A stretch of 64,000 nucleotides of DNA from Gammaproteobacteria bacterium (GTDB lineage Bacteria; Pseudomonadota; Gammaproteobacteria; HK1), in contig WLWT01000002.1 in NCBI GenBank assembly GCA_012103455.1, positions 496,001 to 560,000 of the forward strand. Direction: 5' to 3'. Below, piece by piece: positions 8,735-17,903 of the stretch. A program made the translations under genes and the position numbers. Below the pieces are notes generated by a model. That model saw only the letters and a list, made by a program, of their open reading frames with translations. It was not told where the DNA came from and searched no databases. Numbering within the stretch: position 1 is the first letter of the stretch; each line of letters starts with the position of its first letter.

Positions 8735-11011
8735 CTATGCTTCAAAAGAAAAACCTTCCGCACCTTCGGGGGCGTCTCCGACGTAGTACGCTTGGTTTTG
8801 CCAAATGTAGACAACGCACCCGGCTGCCGTGACCACGATTTTACTCATGCGATGCCCTTGCGAATAAGCTCTGGCGAGTTGTTGTTGGACCTCTGCTTGC
8901 TTTTGACGTTTGACCGGATCGGCAATTTTTTCCAGAGGCACGACGAAGTACGGAGTGCTTTTCGATTGTTTGGCGATTAAGCGCGAGTCTCGCTGCAACA
9001 CCGAATAAGTGGTTCCTTTGGCCTGCGGCAGAGGATAAGAGGCCCCCGGGGCGTAATCTTGTGGTTCGTTTTCGGTTCCGTTGGCGGCAATTTGAATGGG
9101 CGTTTCCAAACCGCCTAAATAAATACCGGACCAACCGGAATCGTTTTTTTTCAAGCGGGTCACAAAACGACGTAACGGCGTCACGCGAAAACGCCCGCCG
9201 GCCTTGAGTTGTCGAGTAAGAATTTCTTGAAGTTCGGCGTGAGGTTCGATGAAGCGACCTCGTTCGTCGCAAACCGTTCCTTGAGTATCGACGCAATAAA
9301 GTGTCCCTTCATCGGTGTCGCCAGGATAATTTTCACCGGGCCGTAGTGAATTCGGATCAATCTCTTGTTCGCTCAGCGGCGGACGGCGGGGCGGCGCGGT
9401 TCGCAAAGCGGGTTCGGTGGAATCCACCTCCGGCCAGCGAAAATAAAGATTGCGTTCGGCTCCGATCATCCGCGCCCAATCCGCTTTTTCGTAAACCATC
9501 TCGTCTACGGTTTTGTCGGCATACAACACGCACAACCGCGCATTTTTGCGGGCCCCGCCGGTGGACGGACCTTTGCGCAGCAAGCGGCCCAGTGTTTGGA
9601 CACGTTGACGCACCGAAGACGAAGCCGCCACAATGATCCCCAAGTCGGCCGAGGGAACATTGAACCCTTCAATCAGCGACCGCGCGGAAACAATCACTCG
9701 GGCGGTATTTTGCCGAAACAGACGTAGTGATTCGGCGCGTAGAGCATCGGAAAAACCACTGTGTTCGGCGACGACAGGACAACCTTGGTGACGCAAAAGT
9801 TCGAACAACGCCATCACTTCCTCAATGCTTTCGTGGAACAAGATGGCTTTGGTTTGAGGATTTTCTTGGAACGCCTCGCGTAACAGACGAAGCACGGCGG
9901 CACGGCGTTGTTCCATTTGGTAGAGCAAACGTTTGCGCTGGGAAGTCAATGCCACAAACTGTGCGGCTTGAGGATTCTTGGCGGCTGCTTTGGAGCGACA
10001 CCAGCGCAGGAGAGCCAATCCGCGCCGTGTCCCCGTTTCCAGCACACGACGCAAATCGGTAATTTCACGACTGAGGCGGTCGTAGCGCTGAGCCTCGGGC
10101 GGCTGTAGGGAAAGACCGTAGTGCTCGACGGTAAACGGCGGCAAAATCCCCTCACGGATCGCGGTTGCGTAATTCAGTTCATAAATCACGGGGCCGAGTT
10201 CGGTGGCTAAAACATTTTGCGCCGCCTGTGACGGAGTATTTTCTTCTACATCATCATGGTCATCGTCCCGTTCTGGCGTTGCGGAAAGGCCCAACGAGGC
10301 CAAGCGTGGTGTCTCGAAAACTCGTTGCATGGCCGCCGCGCCAGCCCGATGGCATTCGTCCACGATTAACAAGAGATCCTTGGCGATTCCCGTCCTAGCG
10401 ATATCCTCCCGGAGTTTTTTGGACGCCGAATGGAGCACACAGATCAAAACCCGCTTGCCCGATTCAAACGTTTCTGTGTGCCCGCCTCCCAGAAGTCCGA
10501 TCGTACTAGCGGGCAAGTTACTGCGCTGTAAAAATTCGTCTCGCCACTGGGTTAACAAAACGACGCTAGGAACAATAACCGCGACGTGCAGATCAGGATG
10601 TTGATGTTGACAGGCTTCCGCGATCGCCAGAGCCAACAACGTTTTGCCCGCTCCGGTAACCACTTTGGCAATGCCGCGTTGACCGGCGGAAAACCAGGCT
10701 TGTCGACACTGCTTTTGCCAAGCGTGCAAAGAAACATCGCCCGTTAAACACCATTTTTTCGGGAAAGCCGAATTTTCTTGCTCCACAGTGCCAACGGGAG
10801 TCGCTGCGTTTTTTACCGTCTGCGAGTCGCGCCAGAATTTTGCTTGGCGAAGTTGTTGCAACAACAACTCTTCGTCGAAAATTTCCGCACAAGAGGCCGG
10901 TATCTTTTCTTGCAGTATCATGGCCGAAAACGTTTTTCTTGGTGGTTCAGCGTTTTGTTGAGAAAATCCGCGCAGTGGCTCGTGATATTGTATCGAATCA
11001 AGCTGAAACAA
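8735..11011 (-). CDS. SF2 helicase, XPB/Rad25-like, with unknown C-terminal domain
   Basis: DNA-dependent ATPase of helicase superfamily 2. Visible motifs are Walker A VTGAGKTLLA, DECH (motif II), LSATPERDD (motif III) and, in the second RecA lobe, SARSLIEGFNVPSADLG and QTLGRLLRKG (motifs V-VI). The closest general type is the XPB/Rad25 or phage/defence-associated group. The last ~230 residues (after about 530) carry no domain I recognise. The longest frame starts with TTG at 11011 (758 aa); an ATG at 10921 gives 728 aa and is a plausible alternative. Base composition is visibly less GC-rich than neighbouring loci, and the gene sits in a block with planctomycete-like remnants, so it is probably acquired. 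Likely role: DNA repair or defence. Confidence 0.8.
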   Translation of the reverse strand: MFQLDSIQYHEPLRGFSQQNAEPPRKTFSAMILQEKIPASCAEIFDEELLLQQLRQAKFWRDSQTVKNAATPVGTVEQENSAFPKKWCLTGDVSLHAWQKQCRQAWFSAGQRGIAKVVTGAGKTLLALAIAEACQHQHPDLHVAVIVPSVVLLTQWRDEFLQRSNLPASTIGLLGGGHTETFESGKRVLICVLHSASKKLREDIARTGIAKDLLLIVDECHRAGAAAMQRVFETPRLASLGLSATPERDDDHDDVEENTPSQAAQNVLATELGPVIYELNYATAIREGILPPFTVEHYGLSLQPPEAQRYDRLSREITDLRRVLETGTRRGLALLRWCRSKAAAKNPQAAQFVALTSQRKRLLYQMEQRRAAVLRLLREAFQENPQTKAILFHESIEEVMALFELLRHQGCPVVAEHSGFSDALRAESLRLFRQNTARVIVSARSLIEGFNVPSADLGIIVAASSSVRQRVQTLGRLLRKGPSTGGARKNARLCVLYADKTVDEMVYEKADWARMIGAERNLYFRWPEVDSTEPALRTAPPRRPPLSEQEIDPNSLRPGENYPGDTDEGTLYCVDTQGTVCDERGRFIEPHAELQEILTRQLKAGGRFRVTPLRRFVTRLKKNDSGWSGIYLGGLETPIQIAANGTENEPQDYAPGASYPLPQAKGTTYSVLQRDSRLIAKQSKSTPYFVVPLEKIADPVKRQKQAEVQQQLARAYSQGHRMSKIVVTAAGCVVYIWQNQAYYVGDAPEGAEGFSFEA

Positions 11012-11111
11012 AAATAGCCATCGGCTTATGCCATGTTTTCATCCTTGCCGCGCATCGTCTACGTTTTCTACGACCGTTTTCCCTTGCGATATGGCGGCGG
11101 CTTCCTTAAAG

Positions 11112-11155
11112 CCTAATGAGCGTAACTTAGTGCCCTAACGAGCGTAGCTTAGTGC
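11112..11155. repeat. 22-bp tandem micro-duplication
   Basis: Two adjacent 22-bp units (CCTAATGAGCGTAACTTAG... at 11112 and CCTAACGAGCGTAGCTTAG... at 11134) differ at two positions. They lie just upstream of the glycosyltransferase fragment. Confidence 0.85.
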
Positions 11156-11343
11156 AAGGCTGCTGTCCGTTAAAAGTCCTCGAAGCCATGGCGAGTAGTA
11201 CTGCGCTGATCGCCAGCGACATGCCGGTTGTACAGGCATTGGCTAGACCCGGTGTAGACGCCTGGCTTATGCGGCCCGGTTCGGCCAAAGCGAGCAAAGA
11301 CGCCATGCTATGTTCACTGTTAGCAGCGAAGGTGTGCGACTGA
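11146..11343 (+). pseudogene. glycosyltransferase family 4, C-terminal fragment
   Basis: The frame reads QGCCPLKVLEAMASSTALIA, SDMPVVQALARPGVDAWLM and RPGSAKASKDAM, the C-terminal donor-binding half of GT4 (GT-B fold) glycosyltransferases including the PLKVLEAMA helix. About 60 residues remain of a protein normally about 350-400 aa long. There is no N-terminal half nearby, so it is a remnant. Confidence 0.7.
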
Positions 11344-11685
11344 AGTTCCACGCCAAGCGGTGCAGCTTGGCAAGAGTCGGGGCGGGCGCTGGTCGATCGA
11401 AGGCGCAGACCAGTGCCAGGGGAGCCTGTGTTTCGACAGCCGTCGGAGCGAGAGACACTACCCCGGCCCGTGCGTTGCCAGCGCTTTCCAGAGGCGTAAG
11501 CCAGGCGGCACTCTCCCCCACCGGGATTCACGGTGGAAGAGGTGGACCTTCCCTGCGATGCCACCAAACGTAGAGCACAAGCACAGTAGACGTAAGAGAC
11601 AGTGGACGTAAGAGAACGTCTATTCAGAGTATCCCCGGCTTGCGGCGGAAGGTGTCGATCTCGATGCGTTTTCTCGGAGCGACAC
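11344..11685. other. unassigned stretch with a 16-bp duplication
   Basis: No gene could be supported. A minus-strand frame crosses the region but overlaps the GT4 remnant and the rSAM gene antisense and has low-complexity Ser/Arg composition. A direct duplication GTAGACGTAAGAGA / GTGGACGTAAGAGA lies at about 11586-11615. Confidence 0.4.
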
Positions 11686-13143
11686 TCAGGCCACACTCCT
11701 TTGCGCCCCATCCGCGGACTCCAAACTCTCGGCGATCCGAGCCATTTCGGCATGCTCTTCGCGCGAGAACGAATGACTCTCAACCACGATAGGGATGCGG
11801 CCGGCATCGGACTCCACGTAGCCCCATCGGTCGCGTTCCGTGTAGAGTGCCGTACCTCGGAGCAGCATCAGTGGCCACGCCCGTACGCGTGGAACGCCGC
11901 GGTCCAGACACCACCCGACGGAGGCTCGGAAACGCTCGAGAGTTTGCAGCGGCAGTCCATAGATCAGTGAGATCTCGTATGGAATTCGCCGGTCGTTCAG
12001 GTCGGCGATCACATCCGCCACTCTATCCATACGGTTCGGACGTCCAACTGCCCGCGCTTCGTCATCGTGGATGGTCTGAAGGCCGAACTCGAGCTTCACA
12101 TCAAGCCCTTCAAGAGCGTCCAGGAACGCGGTATCGGTCAGCTCGAATCTGCATTGCAGCGACAGCTCGGCAGCTAGGCCTATACAACGCATATCTTCGA
12201 GCAGCGCGATGGCTCGACTTCGATTCGTGTTGAAGATCGGATCAAGCACGGCAATTCGCTGCGTGCCAGCCTCCCGGAATGCCGCGATCTCGGCCTGCAT
12301 TCGGCCGGTGCCGAGTTCGGAGCGACGCAGACGCGCCCCGGGTTGCCGGTGCTGACAGAACGTGCAGCGGAATTGACATCCCCGCTGCGTCTCCCAACGA
12401 ACGAAAGCTCCGATCGGGGAGGTCCCATCCAGATGAGGCGACGGCAATGACTCCAATGGATAGTCTGCCCGCCCCGCGAGGTCATCGGCCCGGGCGACGT
12501 GAAGGCCGGCAGCGCCGTTCTCGGCCGAGCCTGTCGCCAAGGCGATCATCGCCGCTTCTCCGTGGCCTCGAACGAAGTAAGTTGCGCCCGGGTAGAGCGG
12601 CTCGAGCTCGCCGGCAGCCGTATAGGAGATCTGGGGCCCGCCCAGCACGATCTCTGCACGGTCTCCCAGAACATTCAGCAACCCTTGAACTTCGTCCTCG
12701 CACCAGACGAACGCTCCAATCCCGACAAGAACATCGGTACCGGCCGCGTCGATGGCACCGAGTACCTGCGCAAAGAATGCGTCGGCACGGAACCCCGGGC
12801 GATTGACCGCATCGGCGACCACGCGGACTTCGACACCGGCGCCGCGCAACGCTGAAGCGATCGAAGCGGTCCCCAGCCCGAAGCGAGGATCGCCGGGCCT
12901 TATCCAGTCCATCGACACCAGCACGACGGGGCGTGCGGGCAGGGCGGCAGGCGCGGGAGCCGTGGACCCGCGGGTGACGGCAGGCAACGCGGACCGATCG
13001 TCGAGCTCCGGCGGGAACGATTTGAGGTGGCGGGTATCCTTCACCGGCCGGCTGCCGGCCGGTTCGCCGGTCCTCAAGGCATGGTCGCGCCGGTTGGCGT
13101 GCCGGCTCCGGACGGCGACTTCATCGGATTCGTTGTAACTCAT
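11686..13143 (-). CDS. B12-binding radical SAM protein
   Basis: This 485-aa protein has an N-terminal cobalamin-binding-like Rossmann region (about 60-200, e.g. VVLVSMDWIRPGDPRFGLG and GGPQISYTAAGE) followed by a radical SAM TIM-barrel core with C256-x3-C260-x2-C263 (GCQFRCTFCQH). Members of this class do methylations, rearrangements and other radical chemistry. The ATG at 13143 overlaps the TGA of the FGE-domain gene (ATGA), which favours it over an in-frame upstream codon and implies translational coupling, so the two products probably work on one pathway or substrate. The first ~55 residues are Arg/Ser-rich and may be disordered. Substrate unknown; the pair could belong to RiPP or small-molecule tailoring. 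The frame is intact. Confidence 0.82.
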   Translation of the reverse strand: MSYNESDEVAVRSRHANRRDHALRTGEPAGSRPVKDTRHLKSFPPELDDRSALPAVTRGSTAPAPAALPARPVVLVSMDWIRPGDPRFGLGTASIASALRGAGVEVRVVADAVNRPGFRADAFFAQVLGAIDAAGTDVLVGIGAFVWCEDEVQGLLNVLGDRAEIVLGGPQISYTAAGELEPLYPGATYFVRGHGEAAMIALATGSAENGAAGLHVARADDLAGRADYPLESLPSPHLDGTSPIGAFVRWETQRGCQFRCTFCQHRQPGARLRRSELGTGRMQAEIAAFREAGTQRIAVLDPIFNTNRSRAIALLEDMRCIGLAAELSLQCRFELTDTAFLDALEGLDVKLEFGLQTIHDDEARAVGRPNRMDRVADVIADLNDRRIPYEISLIYGLPLQTLERFRASVGWCLDRGVPRVRAWPLMLLRGTALYTERDRWGYVESDAGRIPIVVESHSFSREEHAEMARIAESLESADGAQRSVA

Positions 13144-14852
13144 TTGCGGCCACCCCAATCAGCCTCGTAGGCGACACGAAATCCGATCTTCATGGACTTG
13201 TACTTGCCGGCGCTACACGGGGGGAACGGGGCGCCCTCCGCCGAGGGTCTCGTGAGATGGAAGTCATCTTGGGAGCGCATGAAGACCTCATATTGGGAGC
13301 CCATGAACAAGCCGTTGATCGCGGCTCCCTCGGGCAAAAGCCATTCACCGAAGTAGGCGGAGCGGATGGTCTTCAGCCCCGTCTTCGATGTACCCCATGC
13401 AATATTATCGACGCTGTCATACCGGAGCTGCCATCGCGCGAACTCCTCCTCGGGCATGTATGGCGGATGTCCGTCGTACCTCTCGCCATGCGGATCGAAG
13501 AAGACGCAAAGGCGCTGTTCACGTGCCGCCTCGACCTCTCCATCGGTGATTTGGCCGGGGACGAGGCCGGCGGCAAGAGCCAAGTACTCCGCCTGGGTGA
13601 GTAGCCGAACCGGCAGCTTGCGGGTCCGCTTGATCCACTTGGTGTAAGCCATCGCGTCGTACCACGTGACGGCCGCGGGAAGGTCGGACGGATCGTTGTT
13701 CACGGCTTCAAGTGATTCGCCGTGCGTCACGTGCTCCGGATTTTCGCGAAGGAACCGGCGAAGCTGTCCCACGGTGACGAGCTTGGAAAAGCAGAGCTGG
13801 CGGCCGGCACAGGCCGCCGGAGTGTATCCTTCCCGAACCGGAGCCTTCTTCACCGCCGGAGAGTACTTGCCGGTCCGAATGAGGTGCGCTCTCAGCAACT
13901 CGCCACCGATCCTGGGATAGGTTGCCACCGAGCCGCCGCTCGCGTAGAACGCCTCCTCGGCCTCATGCTCGTCCGCCTCCAGCCAGCCGTCATATTCGAA
14001 GTACAGGTGGAGTGCGAAGTCGTTCGCGTCCCTGGATCTGGAGACATCCTGCGAGAACTCCGCATGGCGGAGTCTCTTGAACACGAACTCGTATCCGCCG
14101 CCGGGTCCTTTCAGAAAGGCGAGACGGTCGTTGTAGGGGATGATCTCCACCCACCCGGAGGGGCACGTATCCAGGACCCGGCGGAGGATCCGACCGGCGG
14201 CGTGCAGGCTCTTGCGCTTGGTGTCATCGATCCTGTAGAGCTGAGCGACGACACGCCCGCTGTCTCCCGAGTCGCAGAGCTGGTCCCCTGCAAGGTTGTG
14301 CAGGCAGGTCAACTCCCCGATCCGGAGAGTCCCTTCCGGGCCATGGATGGAGTAGTTGGCAGGAGGGATCCAAGACCTGATCTCGGCGGGTCCGACGCGG
14401 CTTGTGCCGCACGCCACCGTCAGATCTTCGGTCGCGGTGGCCACCTTCAGCAAATCGAAGATATCGGCGCCGGCGAATATCCGCTTGGGCGCGGCGAGCC
14501 CGGAGGAGAACAGACGATCCGCAACTTGGCGGTACCTCAGACGGACGGCAAGCTTTGCTGACTTCGGGTAAGGCGCGAGCACGTCACGTCTGGTCTCCAG
14601 CCCATGCTCGCGCATGAAATCGACCAGCCGGTTTTCATACTCCTTCTTGTACTCACCGAATCCTCCACGAAATCCCAGGGACTTGGCGATGTGGTTCAGA
14701 GCGACGCCGTGGCGAAGCTTGCGTTCACCGCCGCGATATTCGGTCCGCGCGAGCTTGGCGGCGTCTTTGAGCGAAGCTGGGCAGATGCCGCCTATGGGAG
14801 CGACATGATAGTTGTCGAACGGAAGGAATTTGTTGGGTTGACAACGGCGCAT
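13140..14852 (-). CDS. FGE-sulfatase (SUMF1) domain protein with helical N-terminal domain
   Basis: The C-terminal ~220 residues form an FGE/SUMF1-type C-lectin-like domain: VTWYDAMAYTKWIKR followed by LPVRLLTQAEYLALA, and the terminal KIGFRVAYEAD, all standard FGE landmarks. The domain also occurs in EgtB-like sulfoxide synthases and in tailoring enzymes such as ToxD, so function cannot be read from it alone. The N-terminal part contains NHIAKSLGFRGGFGEY, resembling small helical domains of glyoxalase-related proteins. The frame is open upstream to 15338, but the ATG at 14852 (570 aa) has a GGAG 8 nt upstream and begins a more protein-like sequence, so I use it. It overlaps the rSAM start by 4 nt. 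The enzyme probably modifies the substrate handled by the rSAM partner. Confidence 0.75.
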   Translation of the reverse strand: MRRCQPNKFLPFDNYHVAPIGGICPASLKDAAKLARTEYRGGERKLRHGVALNHIAKSLGFRGGFGEYKKEYENRLVDFMREHGLETRRDVLAPYPKSAKLAVRLRYRQVADRLFSSGLAAPKRIFAGADIFDLLKVATATEDLTVACGTSRVGPAEIRSWIPPANYSIHGPEGTLRIGELTCLHNLAGDQLCDSGDSGRVVAQLYRIDDTKRKSLHAAGRILRRVLDTCPSGWVEIIPYNDRLAFLKGPGGGYEFVFKRLRHAEFSQDVSRSRDANDFALHLYFEYDGWLEADEHEAEEAFYASGGSVATYPRIGGELLRAHLIRTGKYSPAVKKAPVREGYTPAACAGRQLCFSKLVTVGQLRRFLRENPEHVTHGESLEAVNNDPSDLPAAVTWYDAMAYTKWIKRTRKLPVRLLTQAEYLALAAGLVPGQITDGEVEAAREQRLCVFFDPHGERYDGHPPYMPEEEFARWQLRYDSVDNIAWGTSKTGLKTIRSAYFGEWLLPEGAAINGLFMGSQYEVFMRSQDDFHLTRPSAEGAPFPPCSAGKYKSMKIGFRVAYEADWGGRK

Positions 14853-15303
14853 ACCAATTCTCCAGTGCGCGGATTCTTCCGCGCATCGATTGCGCACGTC
14901 CGCTTGTGCGCGAGTCAGTACTGGAAAACCGGAACTCACATGCGAAGATCGCATTCGTGGTGATTCGTTCGCCCGTGCGGACAGGTAATTGGCGACCAAA
15001 GGCTCACCGCAGCCGAATGTAATGATATCGCGCCTCATGTCGTTTCGCAAGCCCCAGCCTAGCCCATTGTCGAGAGACGGGGTGAAGTCGAAGCCGTACC
15101 GATTCTCCTTTGCCGGCCGCTCGCTGAAGCGAGGAAAACACGCCATGGAGCTGGGCATCGAGAAAGAGTGGTGCATCCGCATGGCATGGATCGAGGGAGG
15201 CGCCGAGATTGCTGCCGGCCGGCTGGCCATCGACCCAGTGTTCGACGGTGAAGCCATTCCGGCCGGAACAAGCGACGCAAAGGTGCGGTGCAGACCGGGT
15301 AGG

Positions 15304-15478
15304 ACAGGCGAACCGTCGGCGCAAGCTCCCACAGCCATCGCAGCACGCGGATGCTCTCGAAACCGCGCCTGACTTCGACAACTGCCCGCATTTGCCCAGC
15401 GATATCTACCGGGCCGATACCGACGAGGCGAGCCCGATACTCACCGGCGAACTGTGCGATCTCATCGTTCGAGATCAT
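15304..15478 (-). pseudogene. amidohydrolase-2 family fragment
   Basis: From the ATG at 15478 the frame reads MISNDEIAQFAGEYRARLVG, IGPVDIAGQMRAVVEVRRG and IRVLRWLWELAPT, then YPVCTA. It matches the central part of metal-dependent TIM-barrel amidohydrolases (consensus ISNDEIA.FA.EYP.RF.G and ALRVLPWLWELPP). About nine residues appear deleted inside. The catalytic C-terminal half is not recognisable in any frame. The ATG overlaps the TGA of the preceding ORF by one base. Confidence 0.6.
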
Positions 15479-15822
15479 CACGGTGCACGGTGCACGGTGC
15501 GGCCGTGAACCTCGGGATGCACGGTCCCGGTCCCACCTACCCCTGAGGTACGGACCCGTCCGGCGACCAGCCGGAGCTGTTCGGTCCCTTCCCCAACGCG
15601 TCGCCGGGAATCGACTTCGTCCGTGCACGCCAGAGCCGCCGCCATCCGCGCCTCGAGCGGGTGCTCGGCGAAGAGGCCGCAATCGCGCATGAGGTCTCCG
15701 GACACCTCGATGCCGCGCGCACGGAAGGTCGCGGCCACCGCTTCGATTCGTTCCCACGCTCGCGCCTTTCGACCCACCGGGCGCATGAGCGGATAGTCCT
15801 CCGGCGTTAATGGAAAGCGCAC
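15478..15822 (-). CDS. hypothetical protein upstream of the amidohydrolase fragment
   Basis: A 114-aa frame starting MRFPLTPEDYPLMRPVGRK. The first ~70 residues look protein-like (amphipathic helices, ARGIEVSGDLMRDCGLFAEH); the remainder is low-complexity. No family recognised. It includes a GGTGCAC triplication at about 15481-15500. It may be a real small gene or a frameshifted N-terminal part of the amidohydrolase debris. Confidence 0.3.
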   Translation of the reverse strand: MRFPLTPEDYPLMRPVGRKARAWERIEAVAATFRARGIEVSGDLMRDCGLFAEHPLEARMAAALACTDEVDSRRRVGEGTEQLRLVAGRVRTSGVGGTGTVHPEVHGRTVHRAP

Positions 15823-15936
15823 AGTAATCGAGAACTAGGGCGTTCCGGCCCTGCGAACACGGCCCGCAAAGCCGGAATCACTCACCATTTCTATACGTTC
15901 TCCTCTCCGCCATTCGATGACGAGAGGAGAACAGCA

Positions 15937-15993
15937 ATGGGGTTTTCTCATCCACACGACACCTCACCGACCAATCTCATTGATGTTCGATGA
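15937..15993 (+). CDS. possible 18-aa leader peptide for the TauE/SafE gene
   Basis: An ATG at 15937 follows a strong GAGAGGAG ribosome-binding site and encodes 18 residues ending at TGA 15991-15993. The TauE/SafE start (ATG 15983) lies inside it in another frame and has no binding site of its own. This arrangement suggests translational coupling through a leader, or alternatively a frameshifted native N-terminus. Confidence 0.4.
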   Translation: MGFSHPHDTSPTNLIDVR

Positions 15994-16760
15994 TCTCGAT
16001 TGGTGGTTGCTCACTTGGTGCGCTTTTGCCCTCGGTATCGGTGGCTGGCTGAAAGGGGCACTCGGGGGCGGCACACCGCTATTGACCGTGCCCATGATGG
16101 CGCCCGTGTTGCCACCTCATACCGCCGTCGCCCTGATGGCGATCCCGGTGGTCTTCGCGAATCTCACGCAGGTCGCGCAAGCCGGCAGCCCACGCGCGGT
16201 GGTGCGTCGCTATTGGCCGGCCTTCACCGGGGTGCTGATCGGCACCTGGATCGGGGTGGCGATCCTGGCAGTCATCGACGAACGTGCGCTGCTGTTGGTG
16301 GTCGGCATCGCAGTGCTCTGTTTCGCGCTGCTGCAGGGCTCCGCTCGCCGTTTCGAGATCCCGCCCAGTGTGGAGAAGTTATGCGGTGGCGCCTTCGGCC
16401 TCCTGGCCGGCGTGATCGGCGAAGTGTCGTCGATGTTCGGCCCGATGCTGATCACTTTCATGGTGTCGCTGCCGGGGTTGTTGAAAGACGAATTCGCAAG
16501 CTCGCTCTCGTTTCTTTACCTCAGCGCAGCGCTCCCCTGGACGGTGGCTCTTTACGGGTTCGGCGTGCTCGATAATCAGCTGCTGTTATTGTCGGCAATC
16601 GGCACGGTACCGGTGGCACTGGGTTTGTGGCTTGGCCAGCGGCTGCGCGCCCGGATCAACGAGGCGCGATTTCGCACACCGATCCTGCCTGGTGCTGATG
16701 ACGTCGGGAGGAACGCTGCTTTACCGCGCGTCCGTGCGAGCGCCCGCCGCCCCTCGACAG
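15983..16760 (+). CDS. TauE/SafE (TSUP) family permease, 3' end frameshifted
   Basis: Membrane permease of the sulfite exporter TauE/SafE family, exporting or importing anionic C1-C3/sulfur compounds. Hydrophobic segments run throughout, with the family motif GGWLKGALGGGTPLLTVP near the N-terminus and a repeat-related GGAFGLLAGVIGEVSSMFG mid-protein. The reading frame is good to about 16680 (RARINEARF). The expected last membrane helix (LVLMTSGGTLLYRA) then continues in another frame, so a one-base indel near 16676-16690 has disturbed the C-terminus. Without repair the frame runs on to 17290 as nonsense through tctC. It lies directly upstream of a TTT transporter and may handle a related substrate or product. 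Confidence 0.7.
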
Positions 16761-16847
16761 CCCGCGCGGGCGCGAGCTACCATCCTCGTGTTTGGTGTCT
16801 TCAAACTTCCAAACCCACAACTCGAATCGAGATACCAGGAGGAGACT

Positions 16848-17873
16848 ATGACCCTGAAACGGTTCAGTGCCGGTATGGTTGCGGCCGCTGCGATGACCCT
16901 TGCGAGCGGCACCACGTGGGCCGCCTGTGCGACCGACAGCCTGCCTTCCAGCATGGCCAAGCCGGGTGGATTCCCGGAACGCGCCCTGACCATGATCGTG
17001 CCGTACGGCCCGGCCGGCGGTTCCGGTCAGGTTGCCCAGGCGATGGCGAAAGCCGTCTCCGGCCACACCGGCGTATCGATCAATCGCGATCACAAACCCG
17101 GCGGTTCCGGCACCGTGGGCCTGACCGCCTTCATGGCCACCCCGGCCGACGGCTACACCGTGCTCGAGCACATCGACGACGCATCGAGTGCCCATGCGCT
17201 CGATTCAGGCCGCCCGGATCCGGCCACCGATCTGATTCCGCTGGTCACCTCGCAGATCACCTTCTCGCAGATCTATATCCGCGCTGCTGAAACGCGCTAC
17301 ACCGACTGGCATTCCTTCGTCGCCTGGGTGAAGGCACAAAATGGTAAAGCCACCATCGCCAACGTCTCGAAAGAAGGCTCGATGGAACGCGTCACGATGA
17401 AGTTCATCACCGACGCGACCGGCATGCGGATCCAGCAGATCTCCTTTGACAAGGGTGCCCCGCGCTACGGCGCGCTGGCCGGCGGCCAGGTCGATGCGCT
17501 CTTTGAGCAGCCGGGTGACGTGCGCAAGTTCCTCGACTCGGGTCTGTTCAAGCCGATCCTGAGCATTCTCAAGGAATCTCCGGCGGCCTTCGCCGGCGTG
17601 CCCAACCTGAGCGAAGTCGGGCTCGACTTCGAACCACTGTTACGCTTCCGCGGCTTCTACGTGCACGCTGGCGCACCGGCAGAGCGCGTCGAGTGGCTGC
17701 AGTGGGCGTTCCAGAAGGCCTATTGCGAAAAGAGCTACCAGGATTTCAACGAAAGCAAGTTCATGACGCTGATCGAAAGCTTTAGGGATACCGACGGCTC
17801 GAAGCAGCTGATTACCTCGACCATCAAGCAGTACCGCGACGTGTACGAGCAGATGGGTCTGGAAGTGAAATGA
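16848..17873 (+). CDS. tctC: TTT transporter periplasmic solute-binding protein TctC
   Basis: This 341-aa Bug/TctC-family periplasmic receptor captures carboxylates for the tripartite tricarboxylate transporter. A Sec signal peptide spans the first ~25 residues (TLKRFSAGMVAAAAMTLASG...TWAA). Family motifs include ALTMIVPYGPAGGSGQVAQ, NRDHKPGGSGTVGL and, near the middle, the ligand-loop region around GSMERVTMKF. ATG 16848 follows AGGAGGAG. The gene is followed by a strong terminator and then tctB and tctA in the usual order. Bug proteins bind diverse di- and tricarboxylates, so the ligand is open. The frame is intact. Confidence 0.9.
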   Translation: MTLKRFSAGMVAAAAMTLASGTTWAACATDSLPSSMAKPGGFPERALTMIVPYGPAGGSGQVAQAMAKAVSGHTGVSINRDHKPGGSGTVGLTAFMATPADGYTVLEHIDDASSAHALDSGRPDPATDLIPLVTSQITFSQIYIRAAETRYTDWHSFVAWVKAQNGKATIANVSKEGSMERVTMKFITDATGMRIQQISFDKGAPRYGALAGGQVDALFEQPGDVRKFLDSGLFKPILSILKESPAAFAGVPNLSEVGLDFEPLLRFRGFYVHAGAPAERVEWLQWAFQKAYCEKSYQDFNESKFMTLIESFRDTDGSKQLITSTIKQYRDVYEQMGLEVK

Positions 17874-17903
17874 TCGCGCTCTGATCCTCGATCGCACACG
17901 ACG

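Noticed and set aside
11127..11807. 226-codon minus-strand frame
   Set aside because: Overlaps the GT4 remnant and the rSAM gene in other frames; Ser/Arg-rich, no domain.
13140..15338. FGE protein starting at 15338 (732 aa)
   Set aside because: The extra 162 residues overlap amidohydrolase debris and look non-coding; ATG 14852 has a proper ribosome-binding site.
16632..17290. TauE/SafE frame running 600 bp into tctC
   Set aside because: After about 16680 it is Arg-rich nonsense overlapping tctC; best explained by an indel near the permease C-terminus.
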